Part shown: positions 28,651 through 37,540 of the stretch, one piece after another
Layout: each line of letters begins with the position of its first letter
How positions within the stretch are numbered: position 1 is the stretch's first letter
Source: a virus
Strand: one strand, 5' to 3'
Length of the DNA stretch: 39,963 nucleotides
IMG/VR virus record: IMGVR_UViG_3300044974_000081
Span: 1 to 39,963 of that record
Program-made: the position numbers and the translations under genes
The notes under the pieces: generated by a model
Database searches by the model: none
Seen by the model: the letters and a program-made list of their open reading frames with translations, nothing else
What the model was told of the DNA's origin: nothing

Positions 28651-30548
28651 TGAAGTTGAATAACTACCAAGCATTTATCCACAAGAGCCGCTACAGTAGG
28701 TTTCTTGACGAACAAGGACGTAGAGAGAACTGGGGTGAGACTGTAGATCGCTACATGGCTTTTATGCAAAAGCAGTTGCTTAAGAAGCATAAGTATGAGA
28801 TTCCTCAGCATATCTACAAGACTGTACACAAGGCTATTCTGAACCTTGATGTCATGCCTTCGATGCGCTGTATGATGACTGCTGGTGAGGCACTAGAACG
28901 TCAGAACATTGCAGGATATAATTGTTCGTATCTACCTATCGATGATCCTAAGTCATTCGATGAGGCTATGTACATCCTTCTATGTGGCACTGGTGTCGGT
29001 TTCTCTGTAGAGTCTAAGTATGTCAATCAATTACCTGAAGTCCCTGATCAGCTATTCGATAGTAAAACTACTATCGTGGTATCCGACAGCAAAGAAGGCT
29101 GGGCTAAAGCACTACGACAACTTATTGCTTTACTCTATGCTGGAGAGATTGCAAAATGGGATGTCTCCAAAGTTAGACCTGCTGGGACAAGACTTAAGAC
29201 CTTTGGAGGAAGAGCTTCTGGTCCAGAACCCCTCGTTGAACTATTCAAGTTTGTTATTAGGAAGTTCCAAGCGGCCAAAAATCGTCGTCTCTCGTCCATT
29301 GAATGCCATGATATTTTGTGCAAGATCGGGGAGGTTGTTGTTGTGGGTGGTGTGCGACGATCTGCAATGATATCTTTAAGCGATCTAAGTGATGATCGTA
29401 TGGCACACGCTAAAGCCGGTGCTTGGTGGGAACAACAAGGACAACGTAGCCTAGCTAACAACTCTGCTGTGTATGATACAAAGCCTTCAGTAGGTCAATT
29501 CATGCGTGAATGGTGCTCAGTCTATGAGAGTCATTCTGGTGAGCGTGGTATCTTCAACAGGGAGGCATCACAGAAACAAGCTGCTATCAATGGTCGTAGA
29601 GATCCTAATCATGACTTTGGTACGAATCCCTGCAGTGAGATCATCCTACGTCCCTACCAATTCTGTAACCTCACTGAGGTTATTGTCAGGGCTACAGATA
29701 CTATTGAGGATCTACGCTACAAAGTACGTGTAGCATCGATTCTAGGCACTTGGCAGAGCACAATGACTGACTTCCCTTACCTGCGTAAGATCTGGGAAAA
29801 GAACACCGCTGAAGAACGTCTATTGGGTGTATCGCTGACAGGTATCTACGACAATCCATTGTTGAATGACCCTAATGATAATCAATTACCATTAAGACTA
29901 CAGGATCTTAAGCATGAAGCAGTCACTGCGAATGAAGTTACAGCGAGTGCTCTGGGCATTCCCGTCTCTGCTGCGATCACTTGCGTTAAGCCTTCTGGTA
30001 CTGTGTCTCAGTTGTGTGGCACTGCTAGTGGAATTCACCCACAACATGCTTCGTATTACATTAGACGTGTTAGATCGGATAAAAAAGATCCTCTCACAGC
30101 GTTTATGATCAGCCAGGGTATCCCTAATGAGCCTTGTGTGATGAGACCAGACAGTACAACAGTGTTCTCATTTCCTATGAAGGCTCCTGATTCAGCAATA
30201 ACTAGGGATGATGTATCTTCTATTGCACACTTAAACCTATGGAAAGTGTATCAACTTAACTGGTGCGAACATAAGCCTTCAGTAACTATCTCAGTGAACG
30301 AAGAAGATTGGCCTACTGTAGGTGCTTGGGTGTACAGGAACTTTGATATCTGTACTGGTGTATCGTTCTTGCCTATGGATGGTGGTACGTATCGACAGGC
30401 TCCTTATGAGACATGTACTGAACAAGAATACAATGAACTCTTAGCTAAGATGCCTGTGAACATCAATTGGGATGATCTTAAGGAAGTAGATGATAACGTC
30501 GAAGGTGCACAGCAACTAGCCTGTGTTGCCGGAGTGTGTGAGATCTAG
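28650..30548 (+). CDS. nrdJ: Adenosylcobalamin-dependent ribonucleotide reductase (class II)
   Basis: A 632-aa monomeric class II RNR that reduces ribonucleotides to deoxyribonucleotides using a B12-derived radical. Key cysteines: Cys92 in AGYNCSYLPI, Cys328 (radical) in GTNPCSEI, Cys339 in QFCNLTEV, and the C-terminal CX4C pair Cys625/Cys630 in CVAGVCEI. The 11-residue spacing of Cys328 and Cys339 and the CX4C tail match Lactobacillus leichmannii RTPR. The phosphate-binding-like CVKPSGTVSQLCGTASGIHP is present. It is shorter than RTPR (739 aa), and no ATP-cone is seen. It is the last large gene of the early unit and supplies dNTPs together with ThyX. Confidence 0.92.
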   Translation: MKLNNYQAFIHKSRYSRFLDEQGRRENWGETVDRYMAFMQKQLLKKHKYEIPQHIYKTVHKAILNLDVMPSMRCMMTAGEALERQNIAGYNCSYLPIDDPKSFDEAMYILLCGTGVGFSVESKYVNQLPEVPDQLFDSKTTIVVSDSKEGWAKALRQLIALLYAGEIAKWDVSKVRPAGTRLKTFGGRASGPEPLVELFKFVIRKFQAAKNRRLSSIECHDILCKIGEVVVVGGVRRSAMISLSDLSDDRMAHAKAGAWWEQQGQRSLANNSAVYDTKPSVGQFMREWCSVYESHSGERGIFNREASQKQAAINGRRDPNHDFGTNPCSEIILRPYQFCNLTEVIVRATDTIEDLRYKVRVASILGTWQSTMTDFPYLRKIWEKNTAEERLLGVSLTGIYDNPLLNDPNDNQLPLRLQDLKHEAVTANEVTASALGIPVSAAITCVKPSGTVSQLCGTASGIHPQHASYYIRRVRSDKKDPLTAFMISQGIPNEPCVMRPDSTTVFSFPMKAPDSAITRDDVSSIAHLNLWKVYQLNWCEHKPSVTISVNEEDWPTVGAWVYRNFDICTGVSFLPMDGGTYRQAPYETCTEQEYNELLAKMPVNINWDDLKEVDDNVEGAQQLACVAGVCEI

Positions 30549-30550
30549 AT

Positions 30551-30577
30551 AAAAAAAGCCCTCCATCAAAGGAGGGC
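30551..30577 (-). terminator. Rho-independent terminator of late unit
   Basis: On the minus strand GCCCTCC-TTTGAT-GGAGGGC, a perfect 7-bp GC-rich stem, is followed by seven T residues. It lies about 50 bases beyond the endolysin stop and ends the late transcript. On the plus strand no T-run follows, so early transcription from the RNR gene can continue through. Confidence 0.9.
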
Positions 30578-30598
30578 GAACGGTCACTAAGGAAAACT

Positions 30599-30772
30599 AT
30601 GCCAAATATATGGGGTTGGTCGTTTCTGTCAGGGTTTATGTTGGGTATCTGCTATTCTGATGATTTTGTCGTAACTGACGAGGACGGAGACGAGGCTTTT
30701 CTCGAAGGGTTCTTCGTCTTTATTAACATTGCTATCTTTAGCTTTGTTGTTGGATGGGCTAAGGAAGAGTGA
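30599..30772 (+). CDS. Small membrane protein antisense to endolysin end, 57 aa
   Basis: A 57-aa protein, MPNIWGWSFLSGFMLGICYS, an acidic middle DDFVVTDEDGDEAFLE, then GFFVFINIAIFSFVVGWA and KEE: two hydrophobic segments around a charged loop. AAGGA lies six bases before the ATG. It overlaps the endolysin gene on the opposite strand by 144 bases. The composition looks like a genuine small membrane protein. It would be expressed at the end of the early unit. The function is unknown. Confidence 0.55.
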   Translation: MPNIWGWSFLSGFMLGICYSDDFVVTDEDGDEAFLEGFFVFINIAIFSFVVGWAKEE

Positions 30773-31210
30773 TGCCTCAGCTTCACGACGAAGAATCAAG
30801 CCTCTGGTTACTTTACCTGCTGCAAGATTCCAACGCTTTAGTTCTTGAGCAGCTTCCTCCCATCGTTCTTGGTTTATTCTTGTTCGCATCGTGGATGACC
30901 TCAACCTAGCTGGTCCTAGATTATAAGTCCAACTAAGGATCGCAGCAGCTTTATTATCGTGTTTCGTCAACACTGGACAGGCTTTATAGACTTGAAGTAG
31001 GAACCTCTCTGCATCAAGTTCAAATAAGGCTTGTCCTCTTTCTTTTGTGATCTCAGGATCATCTAAGGTAACCTTATCTCCATTCTCGTACATCGTAGAT
31101 CCCCAACCTATGGTGGGTACGTTAGCACTACAGAGATAAGGTTTACTTCTCCATCCTTCGAATCTCTTAATCAATGGTTCAGCGATTGAGATTACTTCTT
31201 TGATTCCCAT
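30629..31210 (-). CDS. Endolysin, GH24 lysozyme
   Basis: A 193-aa muramidase. KRFEGWRSKPYLCSANVPTI holds the triad by spacing: Glu18, Cys27 (+9) and Thr33 (+15), followed by GWGSTMYENG. The T4 lysozyme triad is Glu-Asp-Thr; here Cys takes the Asp position, as in some phage GH24 enzymes. Also seen: SWTYNLGPARLRSSTMRTRI and RWNLAAGKVTRGLILRREAE. It has no signal peptide, so it needs the neighbouring holin. Residues after about 148 (SPSNNKAKDSNVNKDEEPFE onward) go beyond the usual GH24 end and are antisense to the plus-strand 57-aa gene. Its start overlaps the holin stop. Confidence 0.9.
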   Translation of the reverse strand: MGIKEVISIAEPLIKRFEGWRSKPYLCSANVPTIGWGSTMYENGDKVTLDDPEITKERGQALFELDAERFLLQVYKACPVLTKHDNKAAAILSWTYNLGPARLRSSTMRTRINQERWEEAAQELKRWNLAAGKVTRGLILRREAEASLFLSPSNNKAKDSNVNKDEEPFEKSLVSVLVSYDKIIRIADTQHKP

Positions 31211-31656
31211 ACCCTACCGATAAACCAGAACGTAAGTATCATAGCAAGCATTCCCTCATCGAAATCAGTCCAGCCTGTAACGAGTACAGAAGTCCAACTA
31301 CCGTCTTGTAAGAAAGCTAAGTAAAGTCCTGCAATCTTTACTGCTGAGTAAAAGAAAACAAACCAGTAAGTCACTGCTGGTCTAACCAGTGCTGACAGCG
31401 ATGCTACCCACTTCCAAGCTTTACCATCAGACTCTGCTTGTTGTTTGAATGCTTCACCGATAGCATCTAATTCATGCTCTTGTAGACGCTGATATCCTTG
31501 CTGTAGAGCAAACTCTGCTTGCATCTTAGCAATAGATACCTCAACGTCTAACTTCTTTAGCTCATGTTCTCTTTCAAACTTACGATCTAAGATCTTCAGT
31601 ACTTCAGGGGCTAACCTGAATACACCACCGATAAGAGCACCAATGAGTTCAAACAT
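31192..31656 (-). CDS. Holin-like protein (3-TM, GTA_holin type)
   Basis: A 154-aa protein. An N-terminal hydrophobic stretch MFELIGALIGGVFRLAPEVL is followed by a charged coiled coil (KFEREHELKKLDVEVSIAKM to about 75), then two or three membrane segments around ALVRPAVTYWFVFFYSAVKI, AGLYLAF and MLAMILTFWFIGRVW. The SLSALVRPAVTYWF motif is typical of the 3-TM holin family first described in gene-transfer agents. It overlaps the endolysin gene by 19 bases and follows the ejection protein gene, so it is probably the main lysis holin. Confidence 0.82.
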   Translation of the reverse strand: MFELIGALIGGVFRLAPEVLKILDRKFEREHELKKLDVEVSIAKMQAEFALQQGYQRLQEHELDAIGEAFKQQAESDGKAWKWVASLSALVRPAVTYWFVFFYSAVKIAGLYLAFLQDGSWTSVLVTGWTDFDEGMLAMILTFWFIGRVWESKK

Positions 31657-33652
31657 TGAGGAAAGCTCCCATTACATCACGAACAAGACTAGATTGTTTC
31701 TGAGGTTGTTGTCTAATTGGTTGAGGATTAAGAAGTTTCTGCATCTCTTCCATCTCTTGAGGTGTTAAACCTTGAGGTGGTTGATCTTGTGTTGCAGGCT
31801 GTGCTTCACCAAAATCAGACGTAGTTACCTTAGCATCGTTGTATATCTTTAGTAGTTTAGCTGCTGCTGCGCCTGTCATACCAGCCTTACTAATCTCTTT
31901 TTCAACACCAGCTAACTGACTAGCTGCTTTAGGGTTGGTAGCAATCTTCGCTAAGATCTTTGGAGTGATAAGAACACCAGCACCAACAGCAGCACCTAGT
32001 AAAGGATCTTGAGCAAAGGCAACACCAGTACCTGCAAGAGCTGCAAATGAGGATACTGCGTCAGCTTGTTTACCTGCAACAAACAATGACAAACCTGATC
32101 CTGGTGTTTTAGAGCTAATGTTTGCTGTAGAACTAAGTGCTTTGATACTGTTTTGAGCCTCAGGGCTTAGAGCTTCTTCAAAGGTACGCTTAAACTTAGG
32201 ATCTTTTCTAAGTTTATCGCCTATAGCAACAAACTCTTTAAGCGTGTTCTCAGCACCTTGTTCGCCTAGGAAAGATTCTACATAACCTCTATTCAATGCT
32301 TGTTGTAAAGCTGTACTATCTAAAGCAGGATCAATCTTCTTAGCCTGTGCTAAAGCATCTTTAATGGCCCTAATCTCAGACTGATTACCTGACCTATAAA
32401 TAGCTTCACCAATTCTTTCTGGTTCTTTAACAAGGATCTTAAGGACAGTATCAGGAAATAGTTTTTCTAATGATTCTTTGTAGAATTGTTGTGTACCACG
32501 GTAGCGAGCTAACAAATCAGGGTCCATTTGTTTTGCTGCTGTGTCCATTGCATCATCGATGGCTTTGGTTGCTTTAGACAGCTCAGCAACTACAGGACTA
32601 TTCTTACCTACTTCTACTTTAAGATCACGTAGACGATTGTTTAGAATAGATCTTAATTGATGTGCTTCTGCAAAAGATACATCAGCAGAAATATTACTGA
32701 TGTCATTTAGCACCCTAGCGACATCAGGTCCATATACAGTAGCAGGATCGCCTGTCTCAGTAAGTTTTTCAGCCCTCTTCAATGATTCAAAAGCTTTAGA
32801 CTTTATAGGAGCTAAGTTTACACCAACGTTAAACCCTCTTGCTGGTAATTCTTGTTCGTAAAAAGGTTGAACAAGCTCTGACAATCTTGTGTTTGCTGAC
32901 TGCACAACATCTCTAACACCTTGACCAGCCTGTAAAGCAGGTAAAGCGTCAGACGCTACACTTTCTAAGATCGTATCTCTTTCTTGTCTTAAAGCATTAA
33001 GGTTTGTTTCAGCTAATTTATCAAATGTACTTTGTCCTGACAAACCACTACGAGCAACTGCTTCTCTGACTTTAGCACCTGTTGATCCAGTGATTTGGTA
33101 CTCTGTTAAAGTACCACCATACTTCTGCAGCAGCTCTTGAGCAACCCTCTTAGATTCTTGAGCTGAAGCATCCATAGGAGGAAGTACACCAGCTTTAGTC
33201 ATTGCATCTTTAGTAACACGGAAAGTTTTACCAAGCATGTTAAAGACTACGTTACCAGTAGCATCCAAAGCCATATTAGTAACAGAATTAGACAACATGT
33301 CTGCTGCTGTCTTTGTTAAAGGCTCTGGCATACCCATTGCAGACTTAATACCAGCTTCTAACGCCGTACCACCTGCTGCACCAATACCAGACCCAATAAC
33401 ACCTCTTACAGCCTGTTGAGCTAATGCTCTACCTGCTGCCATACCTGCTGGAGATCTTGTCGTAGCTGCACCAATAACACCACCAGCTAGTCCAGCTACA
33501 TCAGGTAAAGCCTCTAGTGCAATATCACCAAATGTTTTTCCTGGTTGCTTAGCACCTTCCATAACAGAAGTAGGTTGAGGTGTTTGTTGTCCTTGAGTAC
33601 CAAGAAGACCTTTTAGCTCTTCTAATTCTGCTGGTGAAAGACCTGTCGCCAT
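31649..33652 (-). CDS. Large internal virion/ejection-type protein, 667 aa
   Basis: A 667-aa protein with an N-terminal QQTPQPTSVMEGAKQPGKTF region, then a hydrophobic glycine/alanine stretch (DVAGLAGGVIGAATTRSPAG to about residue 100), a long helical middle with many heptads (about 160-540), a second Ala/Gly-rich membrane-like stretch (SSFAALAGTGVAFAQ and following) and a Gln/Pro-rich tail. The pattern fits T7 gp15/gp16-like ejection proteins that form the channel through the cell envelope. I see no lytic transglycosylase motif. It is placed with two other large structural genes before the lysis genes. Confidence 0.65.
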   Translation of the reverse strand: MATGLSPAELEELKGLLGTQGQQTPQPTSVMEGAKQPGKTFGDIALEALPDVAGLAGGVIGAATTRSPAGMAAGRALAQQAVRGVIGSGIGAAGGTALEAGIKSAMGMPEPLTKTAADMLSNSVTNMALDATGNVVFNMLGKTFRVTKDAMTKAGVLPPMDASAQESKRVAQELLQKYGGTLTEYQITGSTGAKVREAVARSGLSGQSTFDKLAETNLNALRQERDTILESVASDALPALQAGQGVRDVVQSANTRLSELVQPFYEQELPARGFNVGVNLAPIKSKAFESLKRAEKLTETGDPATVYGPDVARVLNDISNISADVSFAEAHQLRSILNNRLRDLKVEVGKNSPVVAELSKATKAIDDAMDTAAKQMDPDLLARYRGTQQFYKESLEKLFPDTVLKILVKEPERIGEAIYRSGNQSEIRAIKDALAQAKKIDPALDSTALQQALNRGYVESFLGEQGAENTLKEFVAIGDKLRKDPKFKRTFEEALSPEAQNSIKALSSTANISSKTPGSGLSLFVAGKQADAVSSFAALAGTGVAFAQDPLLGAAVGAGVLITPKILAKIATNPKAASQLAGVEKEISKAGMTGAAAAKLLKIYNDAKVTTSDFGEAQPATQDQPPQGLTPQEMEEMQKLLNPQPIRQQPQKQSSLVRDVMGAFLNV

Positions 33653-33653
33653 C

Positions 33654-34970
33654 TTAGTATCCTAATTGTCTACGTTGCTCTGGAGTAGCTTTTTCTAACA
33701 AATCAGATATCCTTCTTGCAGTGCTCCTTGCTTTTGTTCGTGATTCAGCAAAGTCATAATTATTAAGATTACCGCCACCTTGTTGAAACTTAAAAGCATC
33801 TTTGTATGCTTCTTTATCAGAAATAGCATCTTCTCGCATACGACGAAGCATAGCCTGTAGTGTTTGCTTTGTCATACCGCCAGTACCAATAGCTTCTCTT
33901 AAGAACATCAATTCCTTTTCTGACAAGGAACCAGGAAGTGTTCTAGCCTGTCCTTGAGCTAACTTAGCCAACAATTGATTTAATTGTTCAGATTCTGTTG
34001 TGCCGGTAACCTGCACACCAAGGGCATTAGCAATCTGACCCGCCTTAAGAGCTACACCAGCACCTACGCCAGTGAATGCGTTGTTAAGAACACTGCTAAT
34101 AGCGTTTACATTAGTAAGTACTGAATCAGCAGCAACAGCAGAGTTTTCTAAATCATCAAGCCTTTTTACTTTAGCTGTGTTTATACCTTTATCTTGGTTG
34201 ATGCTTACATCGATTTTTGTACCTTTCTTACTTGTTTCTGCTTCTCTTTTGTTAACAGCTTGTTGTTCTAGTTGTGTTAAGTCGCCAAAACGTTTACCGT
34301 ACATTTCTCTCGAAATAGCCTCCCTGTCTGCACCAAATGATTCTTGTTTCTCCTCTTTTGGTGCTCTAGTGGTAGCTAAGTTTATAGCTGAATCAATCTC
34401 AGTTATTTGCTGTCTAATCTCTTCTTTTTCTAGCTCAGTTGTAGCATTCTGCATAGCATCTCTTAATTCCTGCCTTGCTTTCTGAAGCTGAACCACAGGT
34501 GCTTTACTTTGCATTGCTTCAGTTGCTTGTCGTATAGCTCTTTGTGTCTCAGCCGCTAATTTACCAATTTCATAAGTAGTTTTAATTGTTCCTAGTTCAG
34601 CCTTAGCCTTAGCCTCTTCAGCTTGTTTAACCTGTGCAGCAGCCGCTATAGCCTCTTGTGTTAGCCCTAAACGAGTAGCCTCTCTAGCCATGATCCTGTA
34701 AGCTTCTACAGGGTCTTGTCCATCCCACTGAGCACTGATACTATTCTTTAATTCCTGTCTTGCAGAGGCTTCCTTTAGCCTTGGGTCTTCTACACCGAAC
34801 AACCCACCAATAGCTCTACCAGCCTGTGTACCAGCCATACCCATACCAGCTCTGATACTTTGGTAAGGTGTTAACCTAGCTTGTGCTAACGCATTAGCTT
34901 GATCCTGTTGTATCTGTTCTTGTTGAATATCATAGATACTAGGACCAAATAAACTTTGTTGCTGTGCCAT
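33654..34970 (-). CDS. Coiled-coil internal virion protein, 438 aa
   Basis: A 438-aa Gln/Ala/Glu-rich helical protein. It starts MAQQQSLFGPSIYDIQQEQI; a conserved-looking YQSIRAGMGMAGTQAGRAIG and DPRLKEASARQELKNSISAQ follow, then a long coiled coil (about 110-250). The C-terminal SLSEKELMFLREAIGTGGMT region resembles parts of phage internal virion proteins. Its start is at 34970, nine bases after the 852-aa gene. No enzymatic motif is seen. Role in DNA ejection is inferred from size, composition and position. Confidence 0.65.
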   Translation of the reverse strand: MAQQQSLFGPSIYDIQQEQIQQDQANALAQARLTPYQSIRAGMGMAGTQAGRAIGGLFGVEDPRLKEASARQELKNSISAQWDGQDPVEAYRIMAREATRLGLTQEAIAAAAQVKQAEEAKAKAELGTIKTTYEIGKLAAETQRAIRQATEAMQSKAPVVQLQKARQELRDAMQNATTELEKEEIRQQITEIDSAINLATTRAPKEEKQESFGADREAISREMYGKRFGDLTQLEQQAVNKREAETSKKGTKIDVSINQDKGINTAKVKRLDDLENSAVAADSVLTNVNAISSVLNNAFTGVGAGVALKAGQIANALGVQVTGTTESEQLNQLLAKLAQGQARTLPGSLSEKELMFLREAIGTGGMTKQTLQAMLRRMREDAISDKEAYKDAFKFQQGGGNLNNYDFAESRTKARSTARRISDLLEKATPEQRRQLGY

Positions 34971-34979
34971 CTTTAATCC

Positions 34980-37538
34980 TTAGATAAACAATCCGATGTC
35001 TTGATTACCATAACCAAGCCCAGTACCAAACCCAGCACTATTAATAGCACCAGCGGCATTAGGATTAAGTATATTACCTAATAAGTTTCCAAACAAATTA
35101 GATGTACCACTTGTACCTAACACTTGATTAGCTACATTCTGTCTTGATGACAACAAACCAGCTAAGGCTTCCTGTTGTGCTTGTAGATTACCTGCTAAAC
35201 CAAGACTTTGAAGATTACCTTGAGCAGTTAAACCAGCCATTGATGGTTGTAGATAAGCATTAGTTTGTGCTATGTTACCAGCCATTGCTTGCTGTCCTAA
35301 CTGACCACTGAGCTGTGCCTGCGCTAGCTGTTGCTGTGTTAGATTCTGGATAGGTTGTAGTGCTGTGACACCCTGTCCAAGTAACGTACCACGCTCACCT
35401 AAAGCAGCCTGTCTGGACTGCAACTCACGTTGAAGCTGTTGCTGTGCAATGGCTTGTTCTTGAGCTAACAATTCAGGAGAAGAACCACCAAAAGAAGACC
35501 CACTTACACCTAATCTTCCTTGAGAACGTAACCTAGCTTCTGTAGCAAGACGCTGACGCTCAATTTCTGGTGCTGACAATGCTGATAGTTTATTGTAGTA
35601 ATCCCTACTTAACTGATCAACGTTAGTCATGTTCGCAGCCTGTGCTGACTGCATTGCAGCTACAGCAAAGGGATTATACATTGCTCTAGCATCTTCAGTC
35701 AATGCTGTGTTAACAGTACCTGTAGCAGGATTATACGTAGTACCGAACAAGGAACCAGTAACACCAAAGGGTGTAAACTCTCCTACCATGTTCGATGCTT
35801 GTGTAGCTAATGTATTGTATTGACCACCAAGACGGTTAGCTAGGTTAGTGTATTCTGTTTGTGTTAACTGTCCTTGCTGACGTAACTTATCAGCAGCATC
35901 CTGGACCATTGCTAGGTTAGCACCAGAACTAATCAAACCACCTAGGATATTCTGTGCGTTAGTGTTCGTTAAACCATTCACTAAACCAGTAGCTAATGTA
36001 CCTAGCGTTGATGGTGACAGCAAACCACCTGCAGCAGCTCCAGCAGTTGCTCCTGTTGCTGTTGTCGTAGGTGTAGTAGTTGTTGTTGGTGTAGTAGTTG
36101 TCGTAGTAGGTGTTGTAGTAGTTGTTGTTGGTGTAGTAGTTGTACCACCTGTCGTAGCTAATGTACCACCTAGTAAACCACCACCAACAGCGGCTGTGGT
36201 TCCAGCACCAGTTGTCGTAGCTAATGGTGTTGCTGCTACAGTTAACGAAGCTCCTCCAGTACCGCCAGTAGCAGCCCCAGTAGTTGCCCCTGTAGTAGCA
36301 CCTGTAGTGGTCCCTGTAGTAGCTCCACTAAGTAAGCCTGTATCAGTAGCTAACGTACCTCCAGTAGCAGCTGTAGTACCACCAGCACCAGTTACTAAAG
36401 AACCTGTTGTTCCTGCTGTAATGGAACCAGCACCTGCTGGGCCTCCTCCAACAACACCACCTGTTGAAGTTACAGCACCTGTAGCAGCTCCTCCAGTACC
36501 AGCAGCAATACCAGCGGCGACAGCATCAGTTACTGATAAACCAGCAGCGACATTACCGGCAGCAACATCAGCAGCTATCCCTGCCAATGCGCTATTACCT
36601 GTCGCTGCAAGTGTATTACTATAAGCAGTTGTTGCTGCTTGTGAAGCAGCGCCTTCAACACCACCAACAGCTAAACCAGATGAACCACCACTAAGAAGTC
36701 CTCCAGTAGCGGTTGTAGTGCCTCCAGTAGCAGCTGTAGTGCCACCAGCACCACTAAGCAAACCACCTTCAGCGCCTCCTAATGCTGTACCACCAGTGGC
36801 TGTTGCACCACCAAATAAAGAAGGAGCAAGTAAACCAGCAGCAATTAGACCTAATGTAATATTCCTACCTAAAGTAGGCATGTTACTACGATTAACTACT
36901 TGTGTAGTTGTTTCGCCAGTATCTGGGTTTAATATATCAGCTCTATATTGATCACCACTTAAACCAGACTGATTAGCATTAAGTTTTTGAATAACGAGAG
37001 AACCATTAGGTGTTCTAAAAACATCCCAGTTAGATCCTTGAAAACTTATCTCACCTGTTTTAATGTCTGTTTGTATTCCAGGCTGCTCTTGATTAGCTAC
37101 TTCAGCATCCCATTGAGATTGTAAAGGAGCTAGTACATTATCTAATTGACTTCTATTGTAACTATTAACTGCTGTATCAATTATGTTTTGAACAGGATCA
37201 GTTACTGTAGAAGTGGGTGTAGATGTGTTTGTTGACGTAGGTGTAGATGTAGGCGTATACGTAGGCTCTGAATAAACAGGCTCTTCGTAGGCAGGCTCTG
37301 CTACCTGTGTAGTAACGTTGTTTGTTGATGACTGAATAGATGCTGGAGCAGCCGGAGCTGTTCCTGGTCCCATGCCTCTTTCTTCAAACCAATACGCTTC
37401 ACTAGGTTGAATCCAACCAGCTTGTAACAGATCGTAGGTAGTAACACCTCGGCTCTTAAACCAATTGACCTTGTCCTGAGCTTCGTAGTACGGACCGCCT
37501 GGAACACCCCAGTTTGATGGTAGCGTTGGAATTGCCAT
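34980..37538 (-). CDS. Large structural protein with low-complexity Thr/Gly/Ala core, 852 aa
   Basis: An 852-aa protein in three parts. The N-terminus (1-75) has two short repeats around WFKSRGVTTYDLLQAGW and YWFEERGMGPG, like peptidoglycan-binding or linker helices. The centre (about 250-515) is almost only Gly, Ala and Thr, with a run of PTTTTTT repeats near 485-510. The C-terminus (about 560-852) is a Gln/Leu-rich helical region with RLATEARLRSQGRLGVSGSS, then QQLQRELQSRQAALGERGTL. This C-terminal pattern is common in podovirus internal or tail-core proteins. It may be the first of three ejection proteins. The low-complexity core is unusual. Confidence 0.6.
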   Translation of the reverse strand: MAIPTLPSNWGVPGGPYYEAQDKVNWFKSRGVTTYDLLQAGWIQPSEAYWFEERGMGPGTAPAAPASIQSSTNNVTTQVAEPAYEEPVYSEPTYTPTSTPTSTNTSTPTSTVTDPVQNIIDTAVNSYNRSQLDNVLAPLQSQWDAEVANQEQPGIQTDIKTGEISFQGSNWDVFRTPNGSLVIQKLNANQSGLSGDQYRADILNPDTGETTTQVVNRSNMPTLGRNITLGLIAAGLLAPSLFGGATATGGTALGGAEGGLLSGAGGTTAATGGTTTATGGLLSGGSSGLAVGGVEGAASQAATTAYSNTLAATGNSALAGIAADVAAGNVAAGLSVTDAVAAGIAAGTGGAATGAVTSTGGVVGGGPAGAGSITAGTTGSLVTGAGGTTAATGGTLATDTGLLSGATTGTTTGATTGATTGAATGGTGGASLTVAATPLATTTGAGTTAAVGGGLLGGTLATTGGTTTTPTTTTTTPTTTTTTPTTTTTPTTTATGATAGAAAGGLLSPSTLGTLATGLVNGLTNTNAQNILGGLISSGANLAMVQDAADKLRQQGQLTQTEYTNLANRLGGQYNTLATQASNMVGEFTPFGVTGSLFGTTYNPATGTVNTALTEDARAMYNPFAVAAMQSAQAANMTNVDQLSRDYYNKLSALSAPEIERQRLATEARLRSQGRLGVSGSSFGGSSPELLAQEQAIAQQQLQRELQSRQAALGERGTLLGQGVTALQPIQNLTQQQLAQAQLSGQLGQQAMAGNIAQTNAYLQPSMAGLTAQGNLQSLGLAGNLQAQQEALAGLLSSRQNVANQVLGTSGTSNLFGNLLGNILNPNAAGAINSAGFGTGLGYGNQDIGLFI

Positions 37539-37540
37539 GA

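Noticed and set aside
35962-36624. Long plus-strand frame rich in Val, Pro and Ala opposite the 852-aa gene
   Set aside because: It is the antisense of the Gly/Ala/Thr low-complexity core; composition is a mirror of simple repeats and it has no neighbours on that strand.
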